NCBI GenBank assembly: GCA_037501455.1
Contig: CM074856.1
Location: forward strand, 14,157,001-14,221,000
Length of the DNA stretch: 64,000 nt
Reading direction: 5' to 3'
Origin: Lantana camara
Lineage: Eukaryota > Streptophyta > Magnoliopsida > Lamiales > Verbenaceae
The translations under genes were made by a program, and so were the position numbers. The notes under the pieces are model-generated. The model was not told where the DNA came from. It was given only the letters and a program-made list of their open reading frames with translations, and did no database searches. This document shows positions 1-11,914 of the stretch, one piece after another (position 1 is the first letter of the stretch; every line of letters begins with the position of its first letter).

Positions 1-1436
1 ATTCTGTGGTCGAAGGGTCAATCTAGAGCTGATGCAAATTGGGTTGCAAACATTGGAGAGAGAAGGTTAGAAGTTGTCCTAAGTATTCTCCTAAAGAAAT
101 GAAAGCCGACTTATAAAGAGATTTTTCTGTTGAAATTCCTTACAACCCAGTGTGGAAGGGTAAAAAATAGCTTTGTATGATATCCATGGGTATGATGGTG
201 CATCGTATGATAGAGTGCGATGGTATTGTGATGCTGTTAAAAAAACAAATCCTGGGAGCTTTGCTGATTATAAGGTGGATAAAGATACTCACAAATTTAT
301 GTGGCTTTTTCTTTGCTTTCATGCATGTTTGGTTGAATTTGTCAGAGGAAGTAGGAAGTTAACTTTCTTAGATGGGACTCACATTAAGAATAGTTTCAAA
401 GTTTGTCTTCTGTCTGCTATATTAAAGGACGACGACGATGGTTTGTTCACCCTAGCATATGCGGTTGTAAGTACTGAAAATGATTCAAATTGAGAATGGT
501 TCTGTAGAAAATTGCATGAAGCATTAGCGAGTCAGACACGAGGCCTAATGAATTTTAGATCATATACGTTTTTCTCTGATAGACATTCAGGTTTAAGGAA
601 GGCTGTCCCCACGGTGTTTCCTGGCAGCAACCATGCATATTGTCTGAGGCATTTGGTTGACAATTTTCGGACTCAGATAAGAGGCATCATATTTATTTGA
701 GTTACTGGTTAGTTAAAACCAAGTATGCAATTCTACATATGAAGTACTTGTTGAACACTATGCAGTATTTATTCTTTCTTATGTCTAATTTTTTTTCCCC
801 TATGTAGATCCTCAGATTCTATCCTTACCGGAACAAAAAACATTGGGAATCAATATTTCAAAAAGCCACATACACTACTTCATTGATTGAATATCAGAGA
901 TATGTAGGTGAGATTGTGAAAGCAATGCCTCGAGCACAAGACTTCATTTTACAGTCAGAGCCACAGAATTGGGCAAACTGTCTCTTTTCGGGTGATCGTC
1001 TTGGTGTCATAAATAACAATGTTGCCGAGTCTTAGAACTCCTGGGTTGTTAATGCAAGGTTTCTGCCTATGTTAGGTATGGTTGATCGGATACGGGTACA
1101 AATAATGACCATGATGAAGGATAGGCACGATCTTGGAGAAAAATACAACATTGAACTTCTATGTCGTTGTATGACTTCTGTGACGAAGCTTATTCTGCTG
1201 CGATGATTAGAGAAGTGTACAAGTTGCCAATCTACCCCATACCTACAAGTGAAGAGATGATTGTGGTCGAAAATGAATATGACCAATTTGTTTTTCCACC
1301 TGATGTGAGAGTTCAACCTGAACTTAGAAGATAAAAGAGAATACCATCTGAAATTGTCAAAAGAGATCTTATATGTTCACGGTGCAAACAAAAGGGTCAC
1401 AATCGACGTAGCTGCAAACAACTCCTTGAATCGTAA
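1..1436 (+). pseudogene. MULE (mudrA-like) transposase remnant
   Basis: This is the 3' part of a Mutator-like DNA transposase gene that enters from the left edge. The reading frame from about 100 to 700 shows the MULE core: an LTFLDGTHIK-type segment near 360-390, then LAYAVVSTEN, then FFSDRHSGLRKAV and a CLRHL motif. An in-frame TGA at 491-493 replaces the Trp of the usual N-W-E-W stretch. An AT-rich intron-like stretch follows to about 807, ending in tatgtag. After it the frame reads ILRFYPYRNKKHWE, typical of MULE C-terminal halves, with a TAG at 1033-1035 and at least one frameshift near 1150-1180. The end (about 1366-1436) holds a CCHC zinc knuckle, CSRCKQKGHNRRSC. The family cuts and pastes DNA in the nucleus; this copy cannot make a full protein. 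Confidence 0.85.
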
Positions 1437-1545
1437 ATTTTCGTGATTTGCAATTGGTATTAGCTTGTATAATTTATGAACAATATGTGTAATTAAGTTT
1501 GTTGGACTAAAATGATCCTTGTTTAATTTATTGCATTCTTGTTTT

Positions 1546-1945
1546 TCCTACATTTCACCAAATTTATACTATATGAAAAAGGTTGTATAATTCCACCTCT
1601 TGAGGTCTATAGAAGCGAATCTTTAGTTTTTACGTTTTCATACTACATATAGGCAATTAAATACATCAATTATGCTTCTTCATACTACATTTTACCAAAT
1701 TTGTACTACATGAAAAAGGTTGTATAATTCCACCTCCTGGGGTCTATAGAAGCGAATCTTAGTTTTTCCATTTTCATACTACATATAGGCAATTAAATAC
1801 ATCAATTATGCTTTTTCATATTACATTTCACCAAATTTGTACTACATGAAAAAGGTTGTATAATTCCACCTCCTTGGGTCTATAAAAGCGAATCCTTACT
1901 TTTCAAATTTTTATACTAAATATTGATGATTAAATATGTCGTTTT
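1546..1945. repeat. Tandem repeat, ~137-bp unit, about 2.8 copies
   Basis: Three successive copies of a unit containing ttgtataattccacctc begin that phrase at 1583, 1720 and 1856, a spacing of 137 and 136 bp. Each unit also holds a 'tactacat' phrase and a purine-rich 'tctatagaagcgaatc' block. The array lies just 3' of the MULE transposase remnant and is probably subterminal transposon sequence. It has no coding potential. Confidence 0.8.
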
Positions 1946-2968
1946 GGCTTATGCATACTACATATTACAAAATACGTACAACTGGAAAAAAGTTGTGTAA
2001 TTTGTAGTCTCTCGGTCAATATATTCTAAAATGGTACATACCAGATGATCAAATATACTAATTGATATAAATGATAAGTTGTGTGGCTTTAAACCAATTG
2101 ATACAAAAGTTCAATAGAGTAAATGAGAATGATCAATATAAGACTATGTGATCATATGCTAAAGGATACATACCAAATGATCAAATTTTCTAATTGGCAC
2201 AAATGATATGTTGTGTGAGTTTATACCAACCGATACAAATGATCAATATAAGATTATGAGACACATTACGTGTTCATATACTATATGATAAATACTAAAT
2301 GTTGAATATAAGCTTGTTGTCCAGAAATCCATGAATTTATACTGCATAATGTGAACTTCATACAACATACATTTAAACGTTTACATATGTTGATTTGTCC
2401 CAAACCTCAAATCCATGAATTTATACTACATAATAGGATATAAATATTGCATTAGAACGTTTTTATACTACATTATGTGAACTTCATATAAAATACATTT
2501 AAATGTTTGTATATGTTGATTTGTCCCAAAACCACAAATCCATGAATTTATACTACATAATAGGATACAAATACTGCATTAGAACGTTTTTATACTATAT
2601 TATGTGAACTTCATATAACATACATTTAAACGTTTCAAACCACAAGTTCTGACCAACAAAAATTTGAATAACCATAAGTTCTAAAATTTATACTACATAC
2701 TGGAAAATAGGTACTGCATTACAAATTGTTCATAATGCATACACAATTTTCATACTACAAAAGCTAATAAACCTACTTAAATATCCAGACAACATACATC
2801 ATAATTCTTCCCACCAACAACCAACCAACACAATATATCTATTGACTAAAAACAACCAAAACATCCACTTACAAACACAACCGCAATATTTACTGACCAA
2901 CAATAACCAACACATCTACTGACCATAAGCAAACAAAAACTACAACCAACATATACAGAAATCTGTTA
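1946..2968. repeat. AT-rich intergenic DNA with a second tandem repeat
   Basis: No gene is visible in this stretch. Its middle (about 2329-2650) is a degenerate tandem array in which the phrase ccatgaatttatact begins at 2329, 2413 and 2540. The full unit is about 127 bp and the first copy is shorter by about 43 bp. The rest is AT-rich, with repeated phrases such as 'ccaattgatacaaa' and 'accaacaaccaac'. It separates the convergent transposase and Ulp1-like genes of what is probably one MULE. Confidence 0.6.
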
Positions 2969-5204
2969 TCAAACACCATTTGAATCGTCTTCGGCACACA
3001 TGATTGTACCAGCTAAATGAGCGTGATAGTAGGGCGTCTTCACTTTTAAGGATTCATCCCAGAAAGTGGGATCATCACGTGTGAAACATTCGGTAAATAA
3101 GCAAAAAAATACACTTCAATCCAAGGTGCCACTGCCTTGAGGGGGACATACCTGACCAAGCACCTCGTTAGTCAGAATCTCATACCCGAATGCATGAATC
3201 AGGAACAATCGGACGAATTTCGCCCACGTCTTGTACTGCCCAGTTGCCATGGAGGAAAGCAAAGAGTTCTAATGTTTAAATCCCTTAGTTTTAGTGTCAA
3301 GCACAACCATATGCCAATGGTTGTGTGTGTTTAGTAGGAAAATGATGTAACAGTTTTCTTGAAGAACATCGACATTCAGCTGCTGAAGCATTGAACGGAC
3401 GTTCCTCCTAAGGTCCTTTGTAAGGAACTTATCAAGTTCTTTTAGATCTTCTTGCTTCACTTTCTTTTTTGAACCTTTCATCCTCTTTTTTACCTTGTAG
3501 GGTTGTCAATATCGTGCTAGTTGCATGGCTGACATACATCAAATTTTGATCATCTTCATGCGGTTCAAAATTTCAATATATCTCTCGAAGACATATTGCC
3601 GCATCTCGAGGCCCCAGATCAGTCAGTAGATATCAGCATTGAAGATTTCTACATCTTCCCCATGGTAAACAACATTTTGTGCCTCTTTAGCCTGTTCACT
3701 GATGAATCCATCAATTTTATCTCGCTCATCTTGAGTCAGCTCAGCTCTACTAGGGTAGTCCAATCTCCTAATATAATCAATGCATTCATCCATGATGGTC
3801 TTTCTTGAAATCACCTTCACAACACAAGAGTATTGTGTTAGTGATTATCATATCATCACATAAAACTAAAAGTACTAATATATACACTAAGAACAGTGCA
3901 TATTAACATATAGTCCCAAATGTATTTAAATATCTTACTTTCTTTTTCTTCTTCAGGACAGTCGATGAAGGAGATGTAATGAAGTTGGGGTCTTTTCTTT
4001 TCTTGATTCTGTCATTCCTCTCTTTGACAGACATAACAATGGAATCAATGGTGCCATTAACTTGCTTCATTCTAAGTTCATGACGCCCAACATCATATGA
4101 CTCATCTTCACTGGCATAATTGTCAACAACATGCACAACTACATTCTCCTTCTTCTCATTCTCCTGCCCAACAACTCCTTCATTCTCTCCCTTCTCCTCC
4201 ACAGCCTCCTCCTCAACATTTCTCGCTCTCTACAATAGCTCATTCATTCTCTTCCTTCTCCTCCACAACAACCTTCCCAACTTTTTCTTCCTTCTCGCTC
4301 TCCACAACAGCTCCATCATTCTCTCCCTTCTCCTCCACAACATCATCCCCAAGTTTTTCTTGCATATCACTCAATATAATAGCTACTTCTTCTCTCCCTT
4401 CTTCTCTATCTCCTCATCTTTGTCACTCTTCTCATCCTTCTCACTCTCCTTGTCCATCTCATTCTCCTCTTCAACATTTTCTTCATTCTCACTCTCCCCC
4501 ACATCTCCTTACTGTTCATTCTCCTCACCTACAACGTCTTCTTCCTCACTCTCATCAACATGCCCTTCCTGTTCATTCTCATCCCCAGTACTTTCTTTAT
4601 CCTCACTCTCATCAACAACCACTCCCTTCTTCTCACACACCAACTCTCTAAACAATCTCACTCTTCTGATTAATCAACCTTATCATTTGTCAAAGGGGGT
4701 TCAAACAATTGCAACTCCCTCGTTTGAGTGGCAACAATCTCCACTAACTTATTATGATGTTACTAATATGCAATACCTCATTGGCTTTGTCTATGTTGCT
4801 AGACAAATTGCTGACTTTTGATTGCCATCTAAAAAGTCAAGGAAAGACCTGCAACAAGCTAGGACAATCATAAGATGGAAAATGCTCATAAAACCAAGTC
4901 TGTTACATTAAACAAAATACAAATTCAATTAATTAACACAACTACATACAGAACAGACAAACAACAAATAATAAAATTATGAAATTGTTTAAATACCATC
5001 ATTCAGCCACAAAACCATTGACATAAAATGTTTTTTTTCAACACATAATGACTTATGACTCCAACCAAGAAACGAAATGCAGCAACCCCCCAAGAAAACT
5101 CTCCAATAGCAGACAGACTATCCACGTAACAAATTAGATCCCGAGGCACAACAAATGAGCTAACAGGGAGCAATAATGTAGAGAATATAAAGAGTATATA
5201 CATT
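2969..5204 (-). pseudogene. Ulp1/C48 protease-like gene, C-terminal part (MULE-borne)
   Basis: This is the downstream part of a transposon-carried SUMO-protease-like gene. Near 5200-5010 (minus) a segment containing YVDSLSAIGEFSWG resembles the DUF1985-type N-terminal domain of plant transposon Ulp1 proteins. An acidic low-complexity linker follows (about 4680-4150). A GT-AG intron of 124 bp fits at 3815-3938. Next comes GEDVEIFNADIY, which ends in a stop in the copy as read. The catalytic His motif HWHMVVLD lies at about 3300-3330. In the same frame, TAG at 3269-3271 interrupts KH(Y)NS, and TGA at 3116-3118 sits where the catalytic Cys of the PQ-x-D-C-G motif should be. The frame ends at 2969-2971. 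The protein would be inactive. Plant MULEs that carry Ulp1-like genes are a known class. Confidence 0.8.
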
Positions 5205-8200
5205 CACTACAAGAAAACAGGTGAATTCCGATGGAATTCCAAGGTTTCCCTCGAAAAAATCCTCATCGGAATTGGTTCCGAGGGAAATGAATTGATTTTT
5301 ATTTCCCCTGAAATATACCAAATGAAGTTATTCTTTCGAAAAGATTTTCCGAGGAAAAAATTTCCGAGGGAATTCACTCGAAAATTCCTTCACAAAATAA
5401 AATTAAAAAAAATTAGACAAAAAGATTTTTTAGGGAATTTCCTCAGAAAATAAAATTGAAAAATATGAACAAAAAGATTTCCGAGGGACAAAATACTCAT
5501 CCAAAGTTTGATTATACATGTATAATTACTAATTATTAATATAATCACTATCATTAACTTATTAAATTGACTAATAATGCATATAATTATAATGGATTGT
5601 AATTAAATTCAACAAATCGTTACATAGGCTTTAATATTAAAAACTGGTATGACAAATTGCGAGGGATTTCTAAAGGAAAATGGAAATTCCCTCGGAAATC
5701 CCTTGGAATTCCCTCCGAATTTTCCATAAAATACAATTTCAAAAAAAGAAAACCACACTTTAAAATGTCAATTTAATAACATCAAATTTTATTTATTAAT
5801 GATAAAAATAAGAAAAAATTGATGTCATACAAATATATTATATATGAAGTAGAAATTCGATTTCAATTGAAATGAACACGAACATCTACATTGATTTAGT
5901 ATGAAATACTTATCTAAGGTTTGATTATACAGTATAATTACTAATTATTAATATTATAACTATCACTAGCTTATTAAATTGACTAATAATGCATATAATT
6001 ATCATGGATTGTAATTAAATTTAACAAATCGTTACATTGTCTTTAATATTAAAAATTGGTGTGACAAATTCCGAGGGAATTCCAAGGGAAAATGGGAATT
6101 CCATTGGAAATCCCTCGGAATTCCCTCAGAATTTTTCATAAAATAAAATTTAAAAAAAGAAAATCATACTTTAAAATATCAATTTAATAACATCAAATTT
6201 TATTTATTAATGATAAAAATAGGAAAAAATTGATGTCGTACAAATATATTATATATGAAATAGAAATTCGATTTCAATTGAAATGAAGATGAACATCTAC
6301 GTTGATTTAGTACGAAATACTTATCCAAAATTTGATTATACATGTATAATTACTAATTATTAATATTATAACTATCACTAGCTTATTAAATTGACTAATA
6401 ATGCATATAATTATCATGGATTAATGTAATTAAATTCAACAAATCGTTTCATAGTCTTTGATATTAAAAATTGGTATGCCAAATTCCGAGGGAATTCCAA
6501 GAGATTTCTGAGGGAATTTCCATTTTCCCTCATAAATCCCTCGAAATTTTCCATAAAATAAAATTTTAAAAAATAAAATCATACTTTAAAATATCAACTT
6601 AATAACCTGAAACTTTATTTATTAATGAAATAAATAAGAAAAAAATTGATGTCACACAAATATATTATATATGAAGTAAAAATTCAATTTCAATTGAAAA
6701 GAATGCGGACATTTACATTGATATCGTTCGAAATACTTATCCAAAGTTTGATTGCATATACACAATTACCAATTATTAACATAATAACTACCACTAGTTT
6801 ATTAAATTCACTAATAATGCATATAATTATCATAGATTGTAATTAAATTCAAGAAATCGTTAGATAGTCTTTAATATTAAAAATTGGTGTGACAAATTCC
6901 GAGGGAATTCCAAGGGAAAATGGAAATTCCCTTGGAAATCCATCGTAATTCCCTCGAAATTTTCCATAAAATACAATTTAAAAAAAGAAAATCATACTTT
7001 AAAATATCAATTTAATAACATCAAATTTTATTTATTAATGATAAAAATAAGAAAAAATTGATGTCCCACAAATATATTATATATGAAGTAGAAATTCGAT
7101 TTCAATTGAAATGAACAAGAACATCTATATTGATTTAGTACGAAATACTTATCCAAAGTTTGATTATACATGTATAATTACTAATTATTAATATTAAAAC
7201 TATCACTAGCTTATTAAATTGACTAATAATGCATATAATTACCATGGATTGTAATTAAATTCAACAAATCGTTACATAGTCTTTAATATTAAAAATTGGT
7301 ATGACAAATTCCGAGGGATTTCTGACGGAATTTTCATTTTCCCTCATAAATCCCTCGAAATTTTCCATAAAATATAATTTAAAAAAAGAAAATCATACTT
7401 TAAAATATCAATTTAATAACCTAAAACTTTATTTATTAACGAAATAAACAAGAAAAAATTGATGTCACACAAATATATTATATATGAAGTAGAAATTCAA
7501 TTTCAATTGAAAAGAATATGGACATTTACATTGATATCCATCAAAATACTTAACTTTGATTACATATATATAATTACCAATTATTAACATAATAACTACC
7601 ACTAGTTTATTAAATTCACTAATAATGCATATAATTATCATGGATTGTAATTAAATTCAACAAATTGTTACATAATTTTTAATATTAAAAATAGTTAGGG
7701 CAAATTTCGAGGGAATTCCAGGGGATTTCCGAGGAAATTTCCATTTTCCCTCGGAAATCCCTCGGAATTTTCATAAAATAAAATATACATTAAAAAAGAA
7801 AATCATATTTTAAAATATCAATTTAATAACATAAAATTTTATTTAAAAATTAAATAAGTTTTAATTTTCCTAGGGAATGTTCCCTCGGAAATTCCTCGGA
7901 AAATTCAAGATTTAAATATGTGAACATTTTTGAGGGAATTATTCCCTCGAAAATCCCTCGGAAACTAATTTTAGTTTAAAAACTAATAAGTTTGAATTTT
8001 CGGAGGGTACTTTCCCTCGGAAATTCTCTCGGAAAATTCAAGATTTAATATTTGAACATTTCCGAGGGAATAATTCCCTCGAAAATCCCTTGGGAACTAA
8101 TTTTAATTTAAAAATTAAATAAGTATTAATTTTTTGAGGGAATTTTGCCTCGGAAAATTCAAGATTTAAATATGTGAATATTTCCAAGGGAATTATTCCC

Positions 8201-8459
8201 TCGGTAACTAATTTCAGTTTAAAACTTAATAAGTTTTAATTTTCCCTCGGAAATCCCTCGAAAACTAATTTTAATTTAAAAATTAAATAAATTTCAATTT
8301 TTCGAGGGAATTTTCCCTTGGAAATCCCTCAGAAAACTTGGTGACTAACCTTGGCGCTAGCATTTCCGAGGGAATATTCCCTCGGAAATTAATTTGGTGA
8401 ATTCCCTCGGAAATTCCGAGGGAATTTTTCCCTCGGAATTCACCTGTTTTCTTGTAGTG
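5205..8459. mobile_element. Non-autonomous CACTA (En/Spm) element, 3,255 bp
   Basis: The element begins CACTACAAGAAAAC and ends with its inverse, GTTTTCTTGTAGTG. The terminal inverted repeat is 27 bp and perfect. It is flanked by the 3-bp target duplication 'att' (5202-5204 and 8460-8462), the hallmark of the CACTA superfamily. Both ends, especially 7690-8440, carry many direct and inverted copies of a TTCCGAGGGAAT-type motif, like the subterminal repeats that bind CACTA transposases. No transposase domain is present, so it would need a helper in trans. The interior is mostly a tandem array of about 412-bp units. It is inserted in the coding sequence of the Ulp1-like gene. Confidence 0.93.
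5500..7700. repeat. Tandem array, ~412-bp unit, six copies, inside CACTA
   Basis: The phrase attaaattgactaataatgc or its one-base variant recurs at 5561, 5973, 6385, 6801, 7213 and 7609. The spacings are 412, 412, 416, 412 and 396 bp. Each unit contains a block of CCGAGGGAATT-type motifs. The units are of two types: those ending in 'gaacatctacattgatttagta' and those with 'ggacatttacattgatatc'. From the third copy on the types alternate, which gives a dimeric higher-order repeat of about 820 bp. Confidence 0.85.
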
Positions 8460-8462
8460 ATT

Positions 8463-8821
8463 CTACAGAAATCCTCCGTATCAGATTTCTCCGTACTCTC
8501 CACTAATTCCTTTATATTGGCTATAATGTTATCCTTATTACATTGTCCTGGATCGCCATAAAAATATTTTTGTAGTTTGGTGGATGATAGTTTCGAGTGC
8601 TGATCAACATTTAGTCCATAATATTGCAAACCATTCACTATGCAAAATTCTGAGGACGTGAAGGGAACAACAATGTCTTCGCCCATAGAAAAGGTAGAGG
8701 TTTTCATGTCATACCTAGATAATAACAACTTGATTTTAGAATTTGAGGTATATGCAAATAACATGTTTATGAAAAAATCAAATGGACATCTAGCTTTGGC
8801 TTCTACATGTTCGGTCTTCAT
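8463..8821 (-). pseudogene. Ulp1-like gene, N-terminal exon (DUF1985-like)
   Basis: This is the upstream part of the same minus-strand gene as 2969-5204, separated from it by the CACTA element. From the ATG at 8821 the frame reads through FFINMLFAYTSNSKIK and a segment with RYDMKTSTFSMG and VPFTSSEFCIVNGL, the pattern of the DUF1985-type domain found N-terminal to Ulp1 domains in plant transposons. The codon at 8464-8462 joins 5203-5201 in frame when one copy of the 'att' duplication is removed. The gene was therefore open across this point when the CACTA element landed. The true start may lie further upstream, because 8822-8880 also looks partly coding. Confidence 0.7.
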
Positions 8822-9640
8822 TCAAGGCCAAATATGTTGCATTTCAGTGCAAAATGCCACTGGGGAACATCGAGTTTGAAGGTTAACATTCCTCGGCTCA
8901 GCTATTTCTGCCAAAGATAACATCACAAGATTAATAACAATTTTGTGTACAAAAAAGAAGTAATAGCGTATCTAAACATAGAAATATCGTATTTGAGCAG
9001 AAGATCGAAAAAAATGCTAGGGCTTTTAAATTCAAACGGCCGTTTCGGTTCAAGGAACATCCAAAGAAGTCAGGGCATTTCAATTCAATCAACAAAAAGA
9101 AAATTTTGTGTACAAAAATGGCGTAATGATGTATCTAAATACTGAAATCTCATATTCAAGCATAAAATGGGAAAAAAAAAAAAGACTAGGGCTCTTAGGT
9201 TCAAACAACCTACTACACAAATTTGGGCATTTCAGTTCAATAAACACCTAAACAAAGCAGGGCATTTAAACTCAATCAAGACCCAAACAATTTCTTGTAA
9301 AAAAATGGGTAATAACATATCTAAGACTTGATATATCGTATTGGAGTAAAGAAGGGAAAAAAAGGCCAAAAATTTAGGGAAAATACCTAAATCGTAATCC
9401 TCGTCGGCGGCGGAAACCAATGAGTGGCTGAAACACCTCAGCGGTGGAAGCCCTAGAATTGCGGACACTCTCCTAAAGGTGGAAATCCCTCACCTTCGTC
9501 AGTCGTCAGCGTCTGCAACCCACTTTTTCGGCACACACTCACTGTCGGCACCCCTTCTCATCGTAATGTGCTCCGTTATTTGCTCAAAGAACTCTCATCT
9601 CAATCACTGGTTGCTTTTTGATTTCACATTAATGAGATAG
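8822..9640. repeat. Gene-free stretch with ~160-190-bp degenerate repeats
   Basis: Upstream of the Ulp1-like start lie three diverged copies of a unit that contains 'ttttgtgtacaaaaa', 'cgtatctaaa', 'gactagggct' and 'agggcatttcaattcaatc'. The first phrase, or its variant, begins near 8941, 9103 and 9292. This is probably the promoter or subterminal region of the MULE. From 9370 to 9640 the sequence is less AT-rich and shows no gene. Confidence 0.5.
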
Positions 9641-9840
9641 TTGAGTAGGGGGAGGGGGGGAAATGTTATGGTGGAGGGGCAATTGGGTAAATTCGCAAAA
9701 ATGGGTAGGCAAGTAAAATTAGTAAACTCAACTAGGGAGTTAGTATGGAAAAATTTAGACATATGGCCGGGGACCTATGTCAAATTTGGATGTCGCATTG
9801 GGACCTTATCTCATATTTCGCGAATAAACTATTAATAATC
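9640..9840. repeat. Possible right terminal repeat of the MULE
   Basis: This block (cggggacctatgtcaaattt, then gcattgggaccttatctc) has the look of the long terminal inverted repeats that end plant MULEs. It lies about 800 bp upstream of the Ulp1-like gene, the expected place. The matching left repeat would be outside the window, so this rests on appearance and position only. Confidence 0.35.
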
Positions 9841-9881
9841 AACTAAATAAATTGCAAAGGTGGAAAAAGCATAGCTATTAC

Positions 9882-9998
9882 TATTAGGTCAACCGTGGTT
9901 GGTCCAAGTGGTTAATGAGTTCATTCTCCAAGACAAGGTATTGGGTTCGAATCCCACTTGGGTGTGCATGTGTTAAAAAAAAAAAAAAAGAAAAAACT
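9882..9998 (+). mobile_element. tRNA-derived SINE with 11-bp target duplication
   Basis: A RNA polymerase III promoter of tRNA type is visible. Box A-like ttggtccaagtgg lies near 9899-9911, and a perfect box B, ggttcgaatcc, at 9944-9954. An A-rich tail follows (9975-9996). The unit is flanked by an exact 11-bp duplication, atagctattac, at 9871-9881 and 9999-10009. This shows insertion by target-primed reverse transcription. The lack of a foldable acceptor stem and the poly(A) tail rule out a working tRNA gene. A related copy lies at 13431-13531. Confidence 0.85.
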
Positions 9999-10009
9999 AT
10001 AGCTATTAC

Positions 10010-10695
10010 AATCAAACATATTCAAATTCTTTAAATTAATTCAACAAAAAAATAAACAAAAAATAATAAGAATTTTGAATATAAAATAATAATAAGTAAA
10101 AGTATCAAAGTAATGATAAAAACATATCAAAAAAGACAAAAGACACTTATAATAATGATAAATAAAAAGAACAGAGAATTAATGAACAATAATAAGGTAA
10201 AACATTTATCTTAAGACCCCCAACTTAGAAAATAGCTATATTAGATTCCTGTTATCCTTTCTATTTTTTCGTAAAATCCCAATATCCTATAAAAGTACCA
10301 TAATGCCCTTAGTAAAATGAAGAAGGACACGAATATCCATTGTCTTCTTCCTCGCATCTGATTTTTTTTTCTTCTTGACAGTAAACTCATGGGCCCTGAC
10401 TCTTTTCTGGCGATAAGCGGGAAAAATTAGCCTTGGCGATTTTTATTTCGGCTAGATTGTTGTACCTACAAAAGCTGCCCATCGATGTTCTGAATGCTAT
10501 TTTTTAATTTCTTGATTTATTTTTCTTTAACTATAACAACGAAGGGGTGCGACGCTAGGTTTCCCAGCCCATTCACCTTTATTAATATCTTGCCCTAGAC
10601 ACTGAAATTCTGCACATTTTCTCCCCATTTCATTTCATCCAAAAAGTCATTTTTCTCTTTCTCTCCAAGATCTCGAATCCTTGATAAACAAAGTC
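10010..10695. other. Gene-free AT-rich spacer
   Basis: No gene or clear repeat is seen here. The stretch from 10200 on becomes less AT-rich and reads like a promoter and 5' leader for the gene remnant that starts at 10696. It includes pyrimidine-rich 'tttctctttctctccaag' just before that ATG. Confidence 0.4.
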
Positions 10696-11260
10696 ATGAA
10701 TCACCTTGGTAATCCAACACCCATTCATGGCGAGGCCGAAGCCTACATGGTTGAATGTCTTCGGCTACATGCCACAAACAAACAAATCGATCGGCTAGAA
10801 GGCATGGAGACAACCCTATTTCAAGTGTCGTTTGATTTGTCATTGTGATTCAAACGATAATACTGGCCCTAAGATGTCATAGACTCGGTGAAGAGACTGC
10901 AGATAGTATTTTACAACTTTCGTAGATTATTGGGGTGTCCTAGGGTTGAACTCGGTAATGATGGTATTCATGCCGGAATTGATATAAAATATTTTCGAAT
11001 GAATAACCTAGATGTAAGTTGAATTCATACTCAATCCTTTTTTTTTTTTTTTAATTTTTGCTCATTATTTAATGTACAATTTTACATATGACATTCGTCG
11101 GGATTTCAGGATCAGGGCTAGTGGATGCCCTTATTATGACGACCTTAGGTTTATTTTCAAAGTGCAGCGGGCATATTTTTTGGAAGGCGAAGAGGAGAAC
11201 CTCCACGCGTACAACATTGATGATCCGAGTCCCTTGACAGCGAGGATTCCCCCGATATGA
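10696..11260 (+). pseudogene. Two-exon gene remnant, possibly Myb/SANT-like
   Basis: An ATG at 10696 opens a 50-codon frame that stops at a TGA. A different frame then stays open from about 10874 to a good donor (gat|gtaagt) at 11013/11014. After a T-rich intron, an acceptor (gatttcag) leads at 11110 into a frame reading RIRASGCPYYDDLRFIF up to the stop near 11260. The CPYYDDLRFIF segment resembles the F-P-x-Y-D-x-L-x-x-I-F-G segment of plant Myb/SANT-like domains, which are also carried by PIF/Harbinger elements. The match is short, so the identity is only a suggestion. The frames do not join into one protein. Confidence 0.35.
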
Positions 11261-11493
11261 ACACTCTGTGGAGAGTGTTAATTCCAACATCCTATAGGAT
11301 GATTCGGATGAGGTTATCCTCCCGCCCATTAAGTATCTATGAAATGTTTAAATATTACAGTTAGTTTGATTGTAGTGTATATTACTGATTCTATAATGAA
11401 ATGTTTGTTATTGGTCGGAATGAATTTCATGCAGAGCACCATGAAATGTTTACTGGTTCTGATAGTTTGTTATATATGACAGACTGATAGGAT

Positions 11494-11760
11494 TAAATGT
11501 GCAGATTGTTGAGTAATGGTGTGGTCATGTGAAACTAATTGTGCAGTTTGTAGAGTAAATAAGAATCAGGGATAGAACTAAATGTGCAGATTATTGAGTA
11601 AGGGTATGGTCATGTGAAACTGCTTGTGCAGATTGTAGAGTAAATAAGAATCAGGGGTAGAACTAAATGTGCAGATTGTTGAGTAAAGGTGTGGTTATGT
11701 GAAACTAATTGTGCAGATTATTGAGTAATGGTGTGGTCATACACTATCATTTCAATCATT
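11494..11760. repeat. Tandem repeat, ~85-bp unit, about 3 copies
   Basis: The phrase taaatgtgcagatt starts at 11494, 11579 and 11664, exactly 85 bp apart. Each unit also contains 'gagtaatggtgtggtcatgtg' or a close variant of it. A partial fourth unit runs to about 11750. No coding potential is apparent. Confidence 0.8.
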
Positions 11761-11914
11761 CCGATTATTCTTCTAATTATATGCATGATAGGATCATACA
11801 CCATCGTTCCATTCAGTTTTATTATAATATTTAGTGGAAAAATATGATAGGTAATATGTTTGTTCTCATAATATGTATACTTTAACTAGTGGTTTCTTGA
11901 GTGATGTTGTGCAG

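Noticed and set aside
1546..1945. CRISPR-like repeat array
   Set aside because: Units of 137 bp have no unique spacers and lie in plant transposon DNA.
4097..4821. Long Ser/Pro/Leu-rich open frames on the + strand
   Set aside because: They mirror the acidic low-complexity linker of the minus-strand Ulp1-like gene; composition alone keeps them open.
9899..9970. tRNA gene
   Set aside because: Box A and box B are present, but there is no acceptor stem pairing; the poly(A) tail and target duplications show a SINE.
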